Assembly: GCA_913056375.1 (NCBI GenBank)
Contig: CAJXNF010000201.1
Coordinates: 1 to 5,861 of the forward strand
Source of the DNA: an uncultured Pseudomonadota bacterium
Lineage (GTDB): Bacteria > SAR324 > NAC60-12
DNA length: 5,861 nucleotides
Reading direction: 5' to 3'
A program made the position numbers and the translations under genes. Positions 1 through 5,861 of this stretch are shown in pieces. The first letter of the stretch is position 1, and each line of letters opens with the position of its first letter. The notes beneath the pieces are model-generated. The model was not told the DNA's origin, searched no databases, and saw only the letters and a list, made by a program, of their open reading frames with translations.

Positions 1-868
1 CGCTGAAGGTTCGTACCAACGAATTGTTTCCAATGTAAGAACCTTCTCCAATGAAGCACGGACCCTTGAGTACTGCACCACTCTCAATCACAACATTTCG
101 CTCAATCACCACCGGCCCTTCCAGCTGAACGTTCCCGGCCAATCTAGCGCTTTGGTGAATATGTGCTGTGCGCCAGGCACTCATCATCATCTGGTTCGCT
201 TCTAGGATGTGCCATGGGTAGATCACATCAATCCAGGTACCCTCCCAGAGATCTGCCTGCAAGCCATCACTTTGAACCAGATATTGGTAACACGCTTCAA
301 TACTTTGATCATGCTGGCGCAGTAGGTCAAAGATTCTCGGCTGTAGAACAAATCCACCGGCAAAGACATAATTGCTTTGCATGCGTCCCTGGGGCTTCTC
401 AATGAAGCGGCGGATCTTCATCTCATTGTCTAGGTAGACATTACCGTATTCGTTAGAATTGCGAGGCAGGGTTACCAACGCAACCTCTCGGCCTGTTTCA
501 GCGAAAGCTCGTAGTAGTTGGGGAACAGGATTTCCATCCGCCAGCACATCTCCATAGACCAGTAGAAAAGGCTGTCGCTTCAGGTAGGGTTCGCAGCAGG
601 AGAGCGCATGACCAATACCTAGTAGTTCTGGCTGTTCCACGTATTCGAGGCTCATTCCGAAGTCGCTTCCATCCCCAAAATGATCTCGCAGAGCCTGCTG
701 CTCATGGTGCACTACGACCAAGGCCTCATGAACTCCAGCGTTGTGCAACCCATCAAGAATACTCTCCAGGATGGGGCGGCCTGCAATTCGAATCATTGGC
801 TTGGCACGAGTCGCTGTAAACGGCAGCAACCGTGGGCTATAGTTTGCTGCCAGAATCACCGCTTTCAT
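1..868 (-). CDS. Sugar-1-phosphate nucleotidyltransferase with left-handed beta-helix C-terminus (partial, 3' end off window)
   Basis: This frame is open from an ATG at 868-866 to the left edge, giving 289 residues without a stop, so the C-terminus is missing. The family joins an NTP to a sugar 1-phosphate, making a nucleotide sugar for polysaccharide or cell-wall synthesis in the cytoplasm. Visible family marks are the MKAVILAA start, RAKPM with the conserved Lys23, YGDV with the metal-binding Asp107, FIEKP at 155-159, and WIDVIYPWHILEAN at 212-225. Hexapeptide repeats of the left-handed beta-helix type start near residue 245. The usual loop GxGTR after LAA reads NYSPR (residues 9-13), so both glycines are lost; the usual GTGHA-like motif reads GIGHA (84-88). 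The enzyme may therefore be altered or inactive. The start is set by a 4 nt ATGA overlap with cmk and a GGAG box 5 nt upstream. The substrate (mannose, glucose or N-acetylglucosamine 1-phosphate) cannot be read from the sequence. Family assignment is firm; specificity is unknown. Confidence 0.85.
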   Translation of the reverse strand, partial: MKAVILAANYSPRLLPFTATRAKPMIRIAGRPILESILDGLHNAGVHEALVVVHHEQQALRDHFGDGSDFGMSLEYVEQPELLGIGHALSCCEPYLKRQPFLLVYGDVLADGNPVPQLLRAFAETGREVALVTLPRNSNEYGNVYLDNEMKIRRFIEKPQGRMQSNYVFAGGFVLQPRIFDLLRQHDQSIEACYQYLVQSDGLQADLWEGTWIDVIYPWHILEANQMMMSAWRTAHIHQSARLAGNVQLEGPVVIERNVVIESGAVLKGPCFIGEGSYIGNNSLVRTFS

Positions 869-1557
869 GAAGACTCCGTAAGAAGGAAAGGTTGCAGGTG
901 CTGCTCCAGCACAGACAACACCTGCTCAACATTCAAATTACTGGTATCCACCAAGATCGCATCAGCTGCTTTACGCAGGGGTGCTTCGCTACGATTGCGA
1001 TCCTGCTCATCTCGTTGCTTCAGGGCCTCCAAGATCTCCTCGAAACGAACACTGGGGTCCTTGGCCTGTAATTCGGCAAAGCGTCGACGGGCTCGAGTCT
1101 CTGGACTGGCTTCAACGAAAAACTTACAATCGGCCTGTGGCAAAACCACGGTACCAATGTCGCGTCCTTCTAGCACAGCCCCTCGGTAGACACCCCCAAT
1201 TTTTGCTTGCTCCACCAACTGACGCTGCTGAAACTTGAGTGCCTGCCGAATCGGCACAAAGCGGCTCACCTGAGAGGCTAGTGCTGAAACCTCCTCGGTA
1301 CGAATCGCGGCGCTAATCTCTTCACCATCACAAAACACTCGTCCATCTGCTTCCAGCACAATCTGCGTTTGTTCACCAAGCTCCTGCAATGCCCCCTCGT
1401 TTTCCGGCTTGTCCAGACGGTTCCACTTCCAAGCCAAGCAACGAAACATTGAACCGGTGTTGACATAGAGCAACTGATTGCGTTCAGCCAATTGACGCGC
1501 CAGCGTACTCTTGCCAACTCCTGTAGGACCATCTAACGCCACAATCACAAAAGCCAT
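865..1557 (-). CDS. cmk: Cytidylate kinase
   Basis: Cytidylate kinase transfers a phosphate from ATP to CMP or dCMP, recycling pyrimidine nucleotides in the cytoplasm for RNA, DNA and phospholipid precursors. The 230-residue protein is a normal length for the family. It has the P-loop GPTGVGKST at 10-18, NTGSMFR at 33-39 (most relatives have DTGAMYR, so Asp is replaced by Asn), LEGRDIGTVVLPQA at 129-142, and the C-terminal QRDEQDRNRSEAPL followed by ADAILVDTS (about 181-206). These match the ATP- and CMP-binding and lid segments of Cmk. The ATG start lies 11 nt after the stop of the TPR gene and has a purine-rich ribosome binding site. Its TGA overlaps the ATG of the nucleotidyltransferase gene. 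In many bacteria cmk sits beside rpsA or aroA; neither is seen here, although further genes may lie outside the window. Assignment is confident. Confidence 0.95.
   Translation of the reverse strand: MAFVIVALDGPTGVGKSTLARQLAERNQLLYVNTGSMFRCLAWKWNRLDKPENEGALQELGEQTQIVLEADGRVFCDGEEISAAIRTEEVSALASQVSRFVPIRQALKFQQRQLVEQAKIGGVYRGAVLEGRDIGTVVLPQADCKFFVEASPETRARRRFAELQAKDPSVRFEEILEALKQRDEQDRNRSEAPLRKAADAILVDTSNLNVEQVLSVLEQHLQPFLLTESS
874..877 (-). promoter_or_regulatory. Ribosome binding site of the nucleotidyltransferase gene
   Basis: On the minus strand GGAG lies 5 nt before the ATG at 868-866, inside the last codons of cmk. Together with the ATGA stop/start overlap it supports this start codon. 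Confidence 0.6.
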
Positions 1558-1561
1558 GCAA

Positions 1562-1570
1562 TCCCTTCCT
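1562..1570 (-). promoter_or_regulatory. Ribosome binding site of cmk
   Basis: On the minus strand AGGAAGGGA lies 4 nt before the cmk ATG and overlaps the TAG stop of the TPR gene (1571-1569). A ribosome ending on the TPR gene would stop on top of this site, which favours translational coupling. The whole 11 nt gap between the genes is used by it, leaving no room for a promoter or terminator. Confidence 0.7.
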
Positions 1571-4223
1571 ACTTACCTTCCAATCGCTGCAGAGCATTGG
1601 CTGCAGCCTGCTTCATCTGCGGATCACTTAGCTCATTGCTGATCTTACTGTAGATCGCCTTTGCGTCATTGATCCGTCCCAAGGCCTCGTAGCTCAGTCC
1701 CATTTGCTGCCAGGCTGTGAACTTTTGATTTTCGTTCAGCCCTTCCGCATGGAAGTAGGTTAGTTGCAAGTAAGCAGCAACCGAACGTTCATGAGCTTTC
1801 AGCGCAGCCGCAGCTTCTCCACCTAACAATAGTGCTTCTCGCTGGATCAATGGATTTTCACTGCGACGCAACTGGGCAGACCAACTCTCTGCTTGTTCCC
1901 AGGCTCCAGAAGCACCAAGTCTTCCAAGATTCAAATGTTCCTTGCCAATGCGGAGCATCCGCTGTTCACGGGCAGCCTGATCCGGCTCAAGATTATTGCG
2001 TAACCGATCCTCCCATAGTCGAATCAAGCCCTGCCGATGCGGAATTGTTCTCGTGGGTTCTCCCACGTACTCGTAGCGCTCAACCAACCAATTCCGAATC
2101 TGCTCTTCTTGCTCCGGTTTGAAACGAGTATCCTTCAAATAAATTTCTGAACGCTCTGTAAAACGCACATCCTTCAACCCGTAGTACAAGCGCAAAATCG
2201 CCAGCTTGGCCTCAATTCCCCAAGTAGGATTCAGAACATTTTGTAGTGAACGCTCATACGCTGGCAGGGCTTTCAGTGGATCCTTGATCTGTTCGTATGC
2301 CTGACCACGCCGGAAGTGTAACTCAGCCTGGTCCTTGGGATCTTTCATCTGAGGCAGCATCTGCAGAGCTTTTTCCAGAAAGCCTTCCCAAAGCTCCAAC
2401 TCCCACAACAGGCTCAATTGTAGTTGCTGCATCTCCAGATCAAGGATTTCCGGATGGCTAAGCAGAACTTGCAGGGCCTCTTCACGACGATTCAAATCAC
2501 GTAGCAATAGCACCTGCTCAATCAACAGATCCTTGTTCAAAGCCTCTGGATGAGCCTTGAGCAGCGCGTCCAGTTCTCTCAGTGCCTCTTCTGGAAGCTC
2601 CAAGCCACGATAAATCGCAACCAACCACTGCCAGGCACGAACCTGATAGCGTGATGGTGGCTCCGCATCTACTAGAGTCTTCGCTTCTTTCTGGGCCTCC
2701 AGCCACTCTTCATTCAGCATGGACAAGCCGATGCGGATCAGCGCTTTCTCTTCCTCACGGCCTGCCTCTACTGGAACCTGCCGGAGTGTCAGGCCGATTG
2801 CACGACGCTGATTCTCATTGCGCTTCGGATCCTCTAGAGCTGCTTGCCAGAAGTAGCAATCACCTAACCGAGCTGACTCCACAAACTCCTGAGTCACCTG
2901 CTGACAGCGTTCCAGACCTCGTTTTGTCTGACCTTCTGACAAATCCAGATAGGCGAGACGATAAATAACCTCTCCCTTCAGAGAGGTCGCCAAATCAGGA
3001 GAAACCAGCAGTTCCTCAAAGATTTGACGGGCCTGCTCGGGCTTCCCCGTTTCCTGAAGCGCCTGGGCTCTTAACAAGCGAAATTCCTCTACCCTGGAGC
3101 GTAGCGCAAACTCTTCAACAGGCAGCGGGAAATCTAACAAAAACTCCCACCATCCCCAGGATGCAGCATGCCACATCGCTCGATAGGCCCCTTCACGACG
3201 TAGCTCTCGCTGACGCAGAGCGCGCATGGTTCGACGAACTTCCTTCTCGTCTTGTTTTCGTAGTGCTAATTCCAGTTGGAGCAGAGACAACTGATCTTCA
3301 TCGCGTAACCCCCGCTTCGCCAAGGCCTGAACTTCTTGATCTAGTGTTTCCCAATCCTGCTGCTGCCAGCGACACCAGGCTGACATGACAGCAATTTCCT
3401 CGATTTCAGAATAATTATAGTATTTTTCAAAATACTCTTCTCGTAATCGTAGGACGGGATTGCAGTTTGCCCGTTCGTACTGATAGGAGGCTTCTTCTGC
3501 AACAAAACGAACCAGATTTTGTGCGTTGCCAGGATCCTGACGCAGTTGTGTAAAAATCGCTGTGACTTGGGCGGGCTTGGTCTGGGCTGCGCAATAGAGT
3601 TCGATGCGGGTTCCTTCCCGCAGATACTCTTTGCTAGCTTGCCCAATATCTCGCAATCGACCCAACCACACCTGGCTCTCCGCACAATCCCCACGCCTTG
3701 CCGTCAGCCAAGTCAATGTTAGGTAAGCTGCAGATCTCAATCCGGGCACTTGTTCTGAATCAGTTTGTAGCCAACCTTGTAGGTCATCTACAGCAGCCTT
3801 GAATTCTCCAAGCTGAGTCCTAGACAAGCCCAACCAGAATCCTGATGGTTTAGCCCAACGACTGTTCGGCTTCTTATCGATGATTTCGTAGAACCGATCT
3901 CGTGCCAGCGCAAAGTCGCCATTCTGGAAACTCTCCAGCGTGGTCTCGAAGTATCGACCGATCTGATCGAAGAAGCTGACTTGCAAGGGCTCTCGACTGA
4001 GTGGACTGAAGTCAGGCAATGGTGGAAGAGAGACCGAACGACCCAGCTTGGGCGTGTTCAAAGAAAGATCTTGTTGGAAGGGAGCGATCTCACCTAGCGG
4101 GAAAGACCCGTAAGGGGTCTGTACTTGATCTGAAGGAGTGGCCAAGGCGCTTAGAGTGGTCAAACAGAATCCACACCCTAGTATAGCTCCTCGGAGCCAG
4201 CGTACAAGAACTGCCATGTTCAT
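1569..4223 (-). CDS. Exported TPR-repeat protein of unknown function
   Basis: I cannot assign this 884-residue protein to a named family. It begins with a Sec signal peptide: a short basic n-region with Arg8 and Arg11, a hydrophobic core at about 12-25, and a likely signal peptidase I site after Ala28 (ALA before TPSD). Cys17 is in an ILGC context inside the hydrophobic core and is a poor lipobox. A proline-rich stretch (about 30-80) follows, and the rest is helical with tetratricopeptide-like units, clearest near 93-125, 385-406, 420-447, 533-562, 634-663 and 836-865. The first unit and its neighbour resemble the BamD/YbgF type of outer-membrane-associated TPRs. The mature protein has six Cys (180, 211, 254, 284, 440, 456), all in the first half. 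It probably acts as a periplasmic or outer-membrane-associated scaffold; this is inference. Its ATG shares an ATGA overlap with mnmH and has no strong ribosome binding site, which suggests coupled translation. A second ATG (codon 3) is a possible start. Confidence 0.7.
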   Translation of the reverse strand: MNMAVLVRWLRGAILGCGFCLTTLSALATPSDQVQTPYGSFPLGEIAPFQQDLSLNTPKLGRSVSLPPLPDFSPLSREPLQVSFFDQIGRYFETTLESFQNGDFALARDRFYEIIDKKPNSRWAKPSGFWLGLSRTQLGEFKAAVDDLQGWLQTDSEQVPGLRSAAYLTLTWLTARRGDCAESQVWLGRLRDIGQASKEYLREGTRIELYCAAQTKPAQVTAIFTQLRQDPGNAQNLVRFVAEEASYQYERANCNPVLRLREEYFEKYYNYSEIEEIAVMSAWCRWQQQDWETLDQEVQALAKRGLRDEDQLSLLQLELALRKQDEKEVRRTMRALRQRELRREGAYRAMWHAASWGWWEFLLDFPLPVEEFALRSRVEEFRLLRAQALQETGKPEQARQIFEELLVSPDLATSLKGEVIYRLAYLDLSEGQTKRGLERCQQVTQEFVESARLGDCYFWQAALEDPKRNENQRRAIGLTLRQVPVEAGREEEKALIRIGLSMLNEEWLEAQKEAKTLVDAEPPSRYQVRAWQWLVAIYRGLELPEEALRELDALLKAHPEALNKDLLIEQVLLLRDLNRREEALQVLLSHPEILDLEMQQLQLSLLWELELWEGFLEKALQMLPQMKDPKDQAELHFRRGQAYEQIKDPLKALPAYERSLQNVLNPTWGIEAKLAILRLYYGLKDVRFTERSEIYLKDTRFKPEQEEQIRNWLVERYEYVGEPTRTIPHRQGLIRLWEDRLRNNLEPDQAAREQRMLRIGKEHLNLGRLGASGAWEQAESWSAQLRRSENPLIQREALLLGGEAAAALKAHERSVAAYLQLTYFHAEGLNENQKFTAWQQMGLSYEALGRINDAKAIYSKISNELSDPQMKQAAANALQRLEGK

Positions 4224-5278
4224 CCGGACGCTGCCGCGACGTCATCTCGAAATTTCCGTAGATCGTCTACGGTTTGATCCAGATTTTCTGCCGAGAACTC
4301 GGCCGCGTAGTGATAATTTTTCATTGAATTGTAGTAACGTGGGTCGTAGTAGTCGTTCAATAAGATCGCTACCAACTCACGCAACCGATTTTGCCGCAAA
4401 CAGTCGCGCAGATGATCCACCAGCTGCCGACCTAATGCCATGCGCAGGGACTGCAAGATCTGGTCAACTTCTGCAACCGTTGCTTCATCTTCAACACGGT
4501 AATCCGCTAGAGTCCTATCGATTCGTGTCTCTAGTGAGGCATGCAGCAGGACTTTCTGACCTTCCTGCATTGCCTTGGCCAGCGTTGTTGGGATGAACAC
4601 CGGACCGACCTTGCGGCTCTCTCCTTCGATGAAAAATGGACACTCCGTTGGGAGAGCGAGCTTTGCCTGGTGCAGTAGTCCCTCAAATTGCCGCTGAGTT
4701 CGTGGATGCCGGTGGATGCCACCAAACAACGAACTTCGGTGCTGTGCCAAGCCTTCCAGGTCCAGATGATCTGGCAGCTGTTTCAACAATAGCGTCTTGC
4801 CTACCCCGGTGGGACCGTGTAGCACGATCAGGGATGGCGACCACTGTTCAAGGGCTTGCAGAACCTGTTGGCGATAGTGTTTGTAGCCACCTCGCAGTTG
4901 TTGTGCGTTGAAACCTTCGCTGTTGAGCAGACGCACTACAGAAGCGGAACGCATTCCACCACGCGCACAGTAAACGATCAGTGGTTGTTTCTGCCAGGGC
5001 TGAAAACTTTCCACCAATTGCTGCACACGCGGCTCGACATAGCGCAGCCCTGCAGCCATCGCGGACTCCGGACTGACTTGCTTGTAAAGTGTCCCGATCG
5101 TAGATCGTTCAAAATGGTCAAACAGCGGTTGGTTGAAAGCCCCAGGGATGTGTCCCTGGGTGTATTCTTCGGCGGTACGGACATCGAACAGAGGCAGAGG
5201 AGAGAGAAATGGCAGCTCCGACACAGCGAGAGATGGACAGGGCCCCTGCAGAAACTGCCCTGGAGGAACCTCAGTCAC
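4220..5278 (-). CDS. mnmH: tRNA 2-selenouridine synthase (MnmH/SelU)
   Basis: MnmH replaces the sulfur of 2-thiouridine at tRNA wobble position 34 with selenium, using selenophosphate from SelD and passing through a geranylated intermediate. The protein has an N-terminal rhodanese domain with FDVR, GHIPGAFNQPL and the catalytic-cysteine loop YCARGGMRS, then a P-loop domain with GPTGVGKT, DLEGLAQHRSSLFGG, EGESRKVGP and, near the end, LLNDYYDPRY. All match E. coli MnmH in order. With the GTG start chosen here it has 352 residues; an ATG at 5317-5315 gives 365, against 364 in E. coli. I prefer the GTG (5278-5276) because an AGGAGGAGG and an AAAGG lie just upstream, overlap with recA falls from 47 to 8 nt, and the 13 extra Gln/Arg-rich residues look like a shadow of the RecA tail. 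With the ATG numbering the key Cys is residue 117 and the P-loop is 168-175. The TGA overlaps the ATG of the TPR gene. selD is not in the window. Function is confident, start moderate. Confidence 0.93.
   Translation of the reverse strand: MTEVPPGQFLQGPCPSLAVSELPFLSPLPLFDVRTAEEYTQGHIPGAFNQPLFDHFERSTIGTLYKQVSPESAMAAGLRYVEPRVQQLVESFQPWQKQPLIVYCARGGMRSASVVRLLNSEGFNAQQLRGGYKHYRQQVLQALEQWSPSLIVLHGPTGVGKTLLLKQLPDHLDLEGLAQHRSSLFGGIHRHPRTQRQFEGLLHQAKLALPTECPFFIEGESRKVGPVFIPTTLAKAMQEGQKVLLHASLETRIDRTLADYRVEDEATVAEVDQILQSLRMALGRQLVDHLRDCLRQNRLRELVAILLNDYYDPRYYNSMKNYHYAAEFSAENLDQTVDDLRKFRDDVAAASG
5141..5160. repeat. Perfect 8-bp inverted repeat with 4-nt loop, inside mnmH
   Basis: CCCAGGGA and TCCCTGGG flank a TGTG loop and could form a stable RNA hairpin. 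It sits in the codons for the conserved GHIPGA segment of the rhodanese domain. No T-run follows on the minus strand, so it is not an intrinsic terminator. It may simply follow from the codons used; a function is not shown. Confidence 0.5.
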
Positions 5279-5861
5279 TGGCAGCCTTTGCCTCCTCCTC
5301 TGTTGGCTTCTCTGCATCAGGTGGAAGTAGCCCGTGTAACTGACGAACCCGATTCTCGATCACCTGGGCGATCTCTGTGTGCTCTGCCAGAAAACGAATT
5401 GCGTTGTCTCGGCCCTGTCCCAGGCGTTCCTTGTCGAAGGAGAACCAGGTCCCGCTCTTCTGTACGATGTTGCCTTCTGTTGCATAGTCGAGAATCGTAC
5501 CCAAGTGAGAGATTCCCTCTCCATAGATGAGGTCGACTTCCGTATTGCGGAAAGGAGGAGCTACCTTATTTTTGACGACCTTGACCTTGATCCGATGACC
5601 ACGGACTTCTTCACCTTGCTTGATCTTGGTTGTGCTGCGGACATCCAGACGCACACTTGCATAGAATTTGAGCGCGTTGCCTCCGGTGGTTGTCTCTGGA
5701 TTGCCGAACATCACTCCAATTTTGGAGCGCAACTGATTGATGAAAATGAAGATCGTGTGCGACTTGGAAACCGAGCCCGTCAGTTTACGCAAGGCCTGTG
5801 ACATCAGGCGGGCATGGAGCCCCATGTGAGAATCACCCATGTCTCCATCCAGTTCACCCTT
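5271..5861 (-). CDS. recA: RecA recombinase, C-terminal part (5' end off window)
   Basis: This is the last 196 residues of RecA; the first codon in the window aligns with E. coli Lys152, so the ATP-binding Walker A region lies outside. RecA forms filaments on single-stranded DNA, drives strand exchange in recombinational repair and stimulates self-cleavage of LexA. Visible marks are loop L1 (GDMGDSHMGL), the core strand ending FINQ with the Gln that equals E. coli Gln194, loop L2 (FGNPETTTGG), and the RecA signature ALKFYASVR at local residues 63-71. The C-terminal domain (YGEGISHLG, WFSFDKERLGQGRDNA) ends in a short acidic tail rich in Glu and Ala. The estimated full length of about 347 residues is normal. 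After the signature, the usual RRIG segment reads RSTTK. mnmH starts inside its 3' end, so the two are probably cotranscribed. Assignment is certain. Confidence 0.99.
   Translation of the reverse strand, partial: KGELDGDMGDSHMGLHARLMSQALRKLTGSVSKSHTIFIFINQLRSKIGVMFGNPETTTGGNALKFYASVRLDVRSTTKIKQGEEVRGHRIKVKVVKNKVAPPFRNTEVDLIYGEGISHLGTILDYATEGNIVQKSGTWFSFDKERLGQGRDNAIRFLAEHTEIAQVIENRVRQLHGLLPPDAEKPTEEEAKAASD
5285..5299 (-). promoter_or_regulatory. Ribosome binding site of mnmH inside the recA 3' end
   Basis: Read on the minus strand, AGGAGGAGG (5299-5291) lies 12 nt before the GTG at 5278, and AAAGG (5289-5285) lies 6 nt before it. The same bases encode the Glu run of the RecA tail. No comparable motif precedes the alternative ATG at 5317. 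This is the main reason for choosing the GTG start. Confidence 0.6.

Noticed and set aside
680..1189. Plus-strand open frame of 169 codons opposite cmk and the nucleotidyltransferase
   Set aside because: Antisense to conserved coding sequence, rich in Ser, Arg and Cys, with no motif or clear ribosome binding site.
2052..2067. Inverted repeat CGTGGG / CCCACG with a 4-nt loop
   Set aside because: Short stem inside coding sequence with no accompanying signal; likely chance.
3605..3622. Inverted repeat TGCGGG / CCCGCA with a 6-nt loop
   Set aside because: Short stem in the middle of the TPR coding region, no termination signal, likely chance.
4104..4120. Inverted repeat AGACCC / GGGTCT with a 5-nt loop
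   Set aside because: A 6-bp stem inside the TPR gene without a T-run; expected by chance in a sequence this long.
4163..4175. Possible lipoprotein signal (ILGC) in the TPR protein
   Set aside because: Leu at the -2 position is unusual for a lipobox and hydrophobic sequence continues past the Cys; a signal peptidase I site at ALA (26-28) fits better.
4856..5530. Long plus-strand open frame (224 codons) opposite recA and mnmH
   Set aside because: It lies wholly antisense to two confidently identified genes, has no recognisable domain, and has an unnatural composition. It is a shadow frame.
5379..5801. Plus-strand open frame of 140 codons opposite recA
   Set aside because: The opposite strand encodes an unmistakable RecA; the frame has no independent support.

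Overview
This is an almost fully coding segment of a bacterial chromosome. All five recognisable genes lie on the minus strand, so transcription runs from the right end of the window to the left. In that order they are: recA (3' part only, cut by the right edge), mnmH/selU (tRNA 2-selenouridine synthase), a gene for a large exported TPR-repeat protein of 884 residues, cmk (cytidylate kinase), and a sugar-1-phosphate nucleotidyltransferase with hexapeptide repeats (cut by the left edge, so its C-terminus is missing).

The genes are packed very tightly. recA and mnmH overlap by 8 nt if the favoured GTG start is right. mnmH and the TPR gene share an ATGA stop/start, an 11 nt gap separates the TPR gene from cmk, and cmk and the nucleotidyltransferase share another ATGA. 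No promoter, terminator, tRNA, rRNA, CRISPR array or mobile element is visible. The layout implies a single transcript with translational coupling; any promoter upstream of recA is outside the window.

The organism looks like a Gram-negative bacterium with balanced base composition. The RecA is of the ordinary bacterial type, MnmH is known mainly from Proteobacteria and some other phyla, and the TPR protein has a Sec signal peptide that suits a periplasm. I cannot place it further; a proteobacterium or deltaproteobacterium-like lineage is a guess.

The products act in different places: DNA recombination and SOS control (RecA), tRNA wobble modification with selenium (MnmH), pyrimidine nucleotide supply (Cmk), nucleotide-sugar formation (nucleotidyltransferase) and an unknown cell-envelope role (TPR protein). 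I see no defence system or novel multi-gene machine. The points most worth a second look are the nucleotidyltransferase that lacks the glycines of its nucleotide-binding loop, the unassigned TPR protein with six cysteines confined to its first half, and the coupling of a selenium-dependent tRNA enzyme directly to recA.
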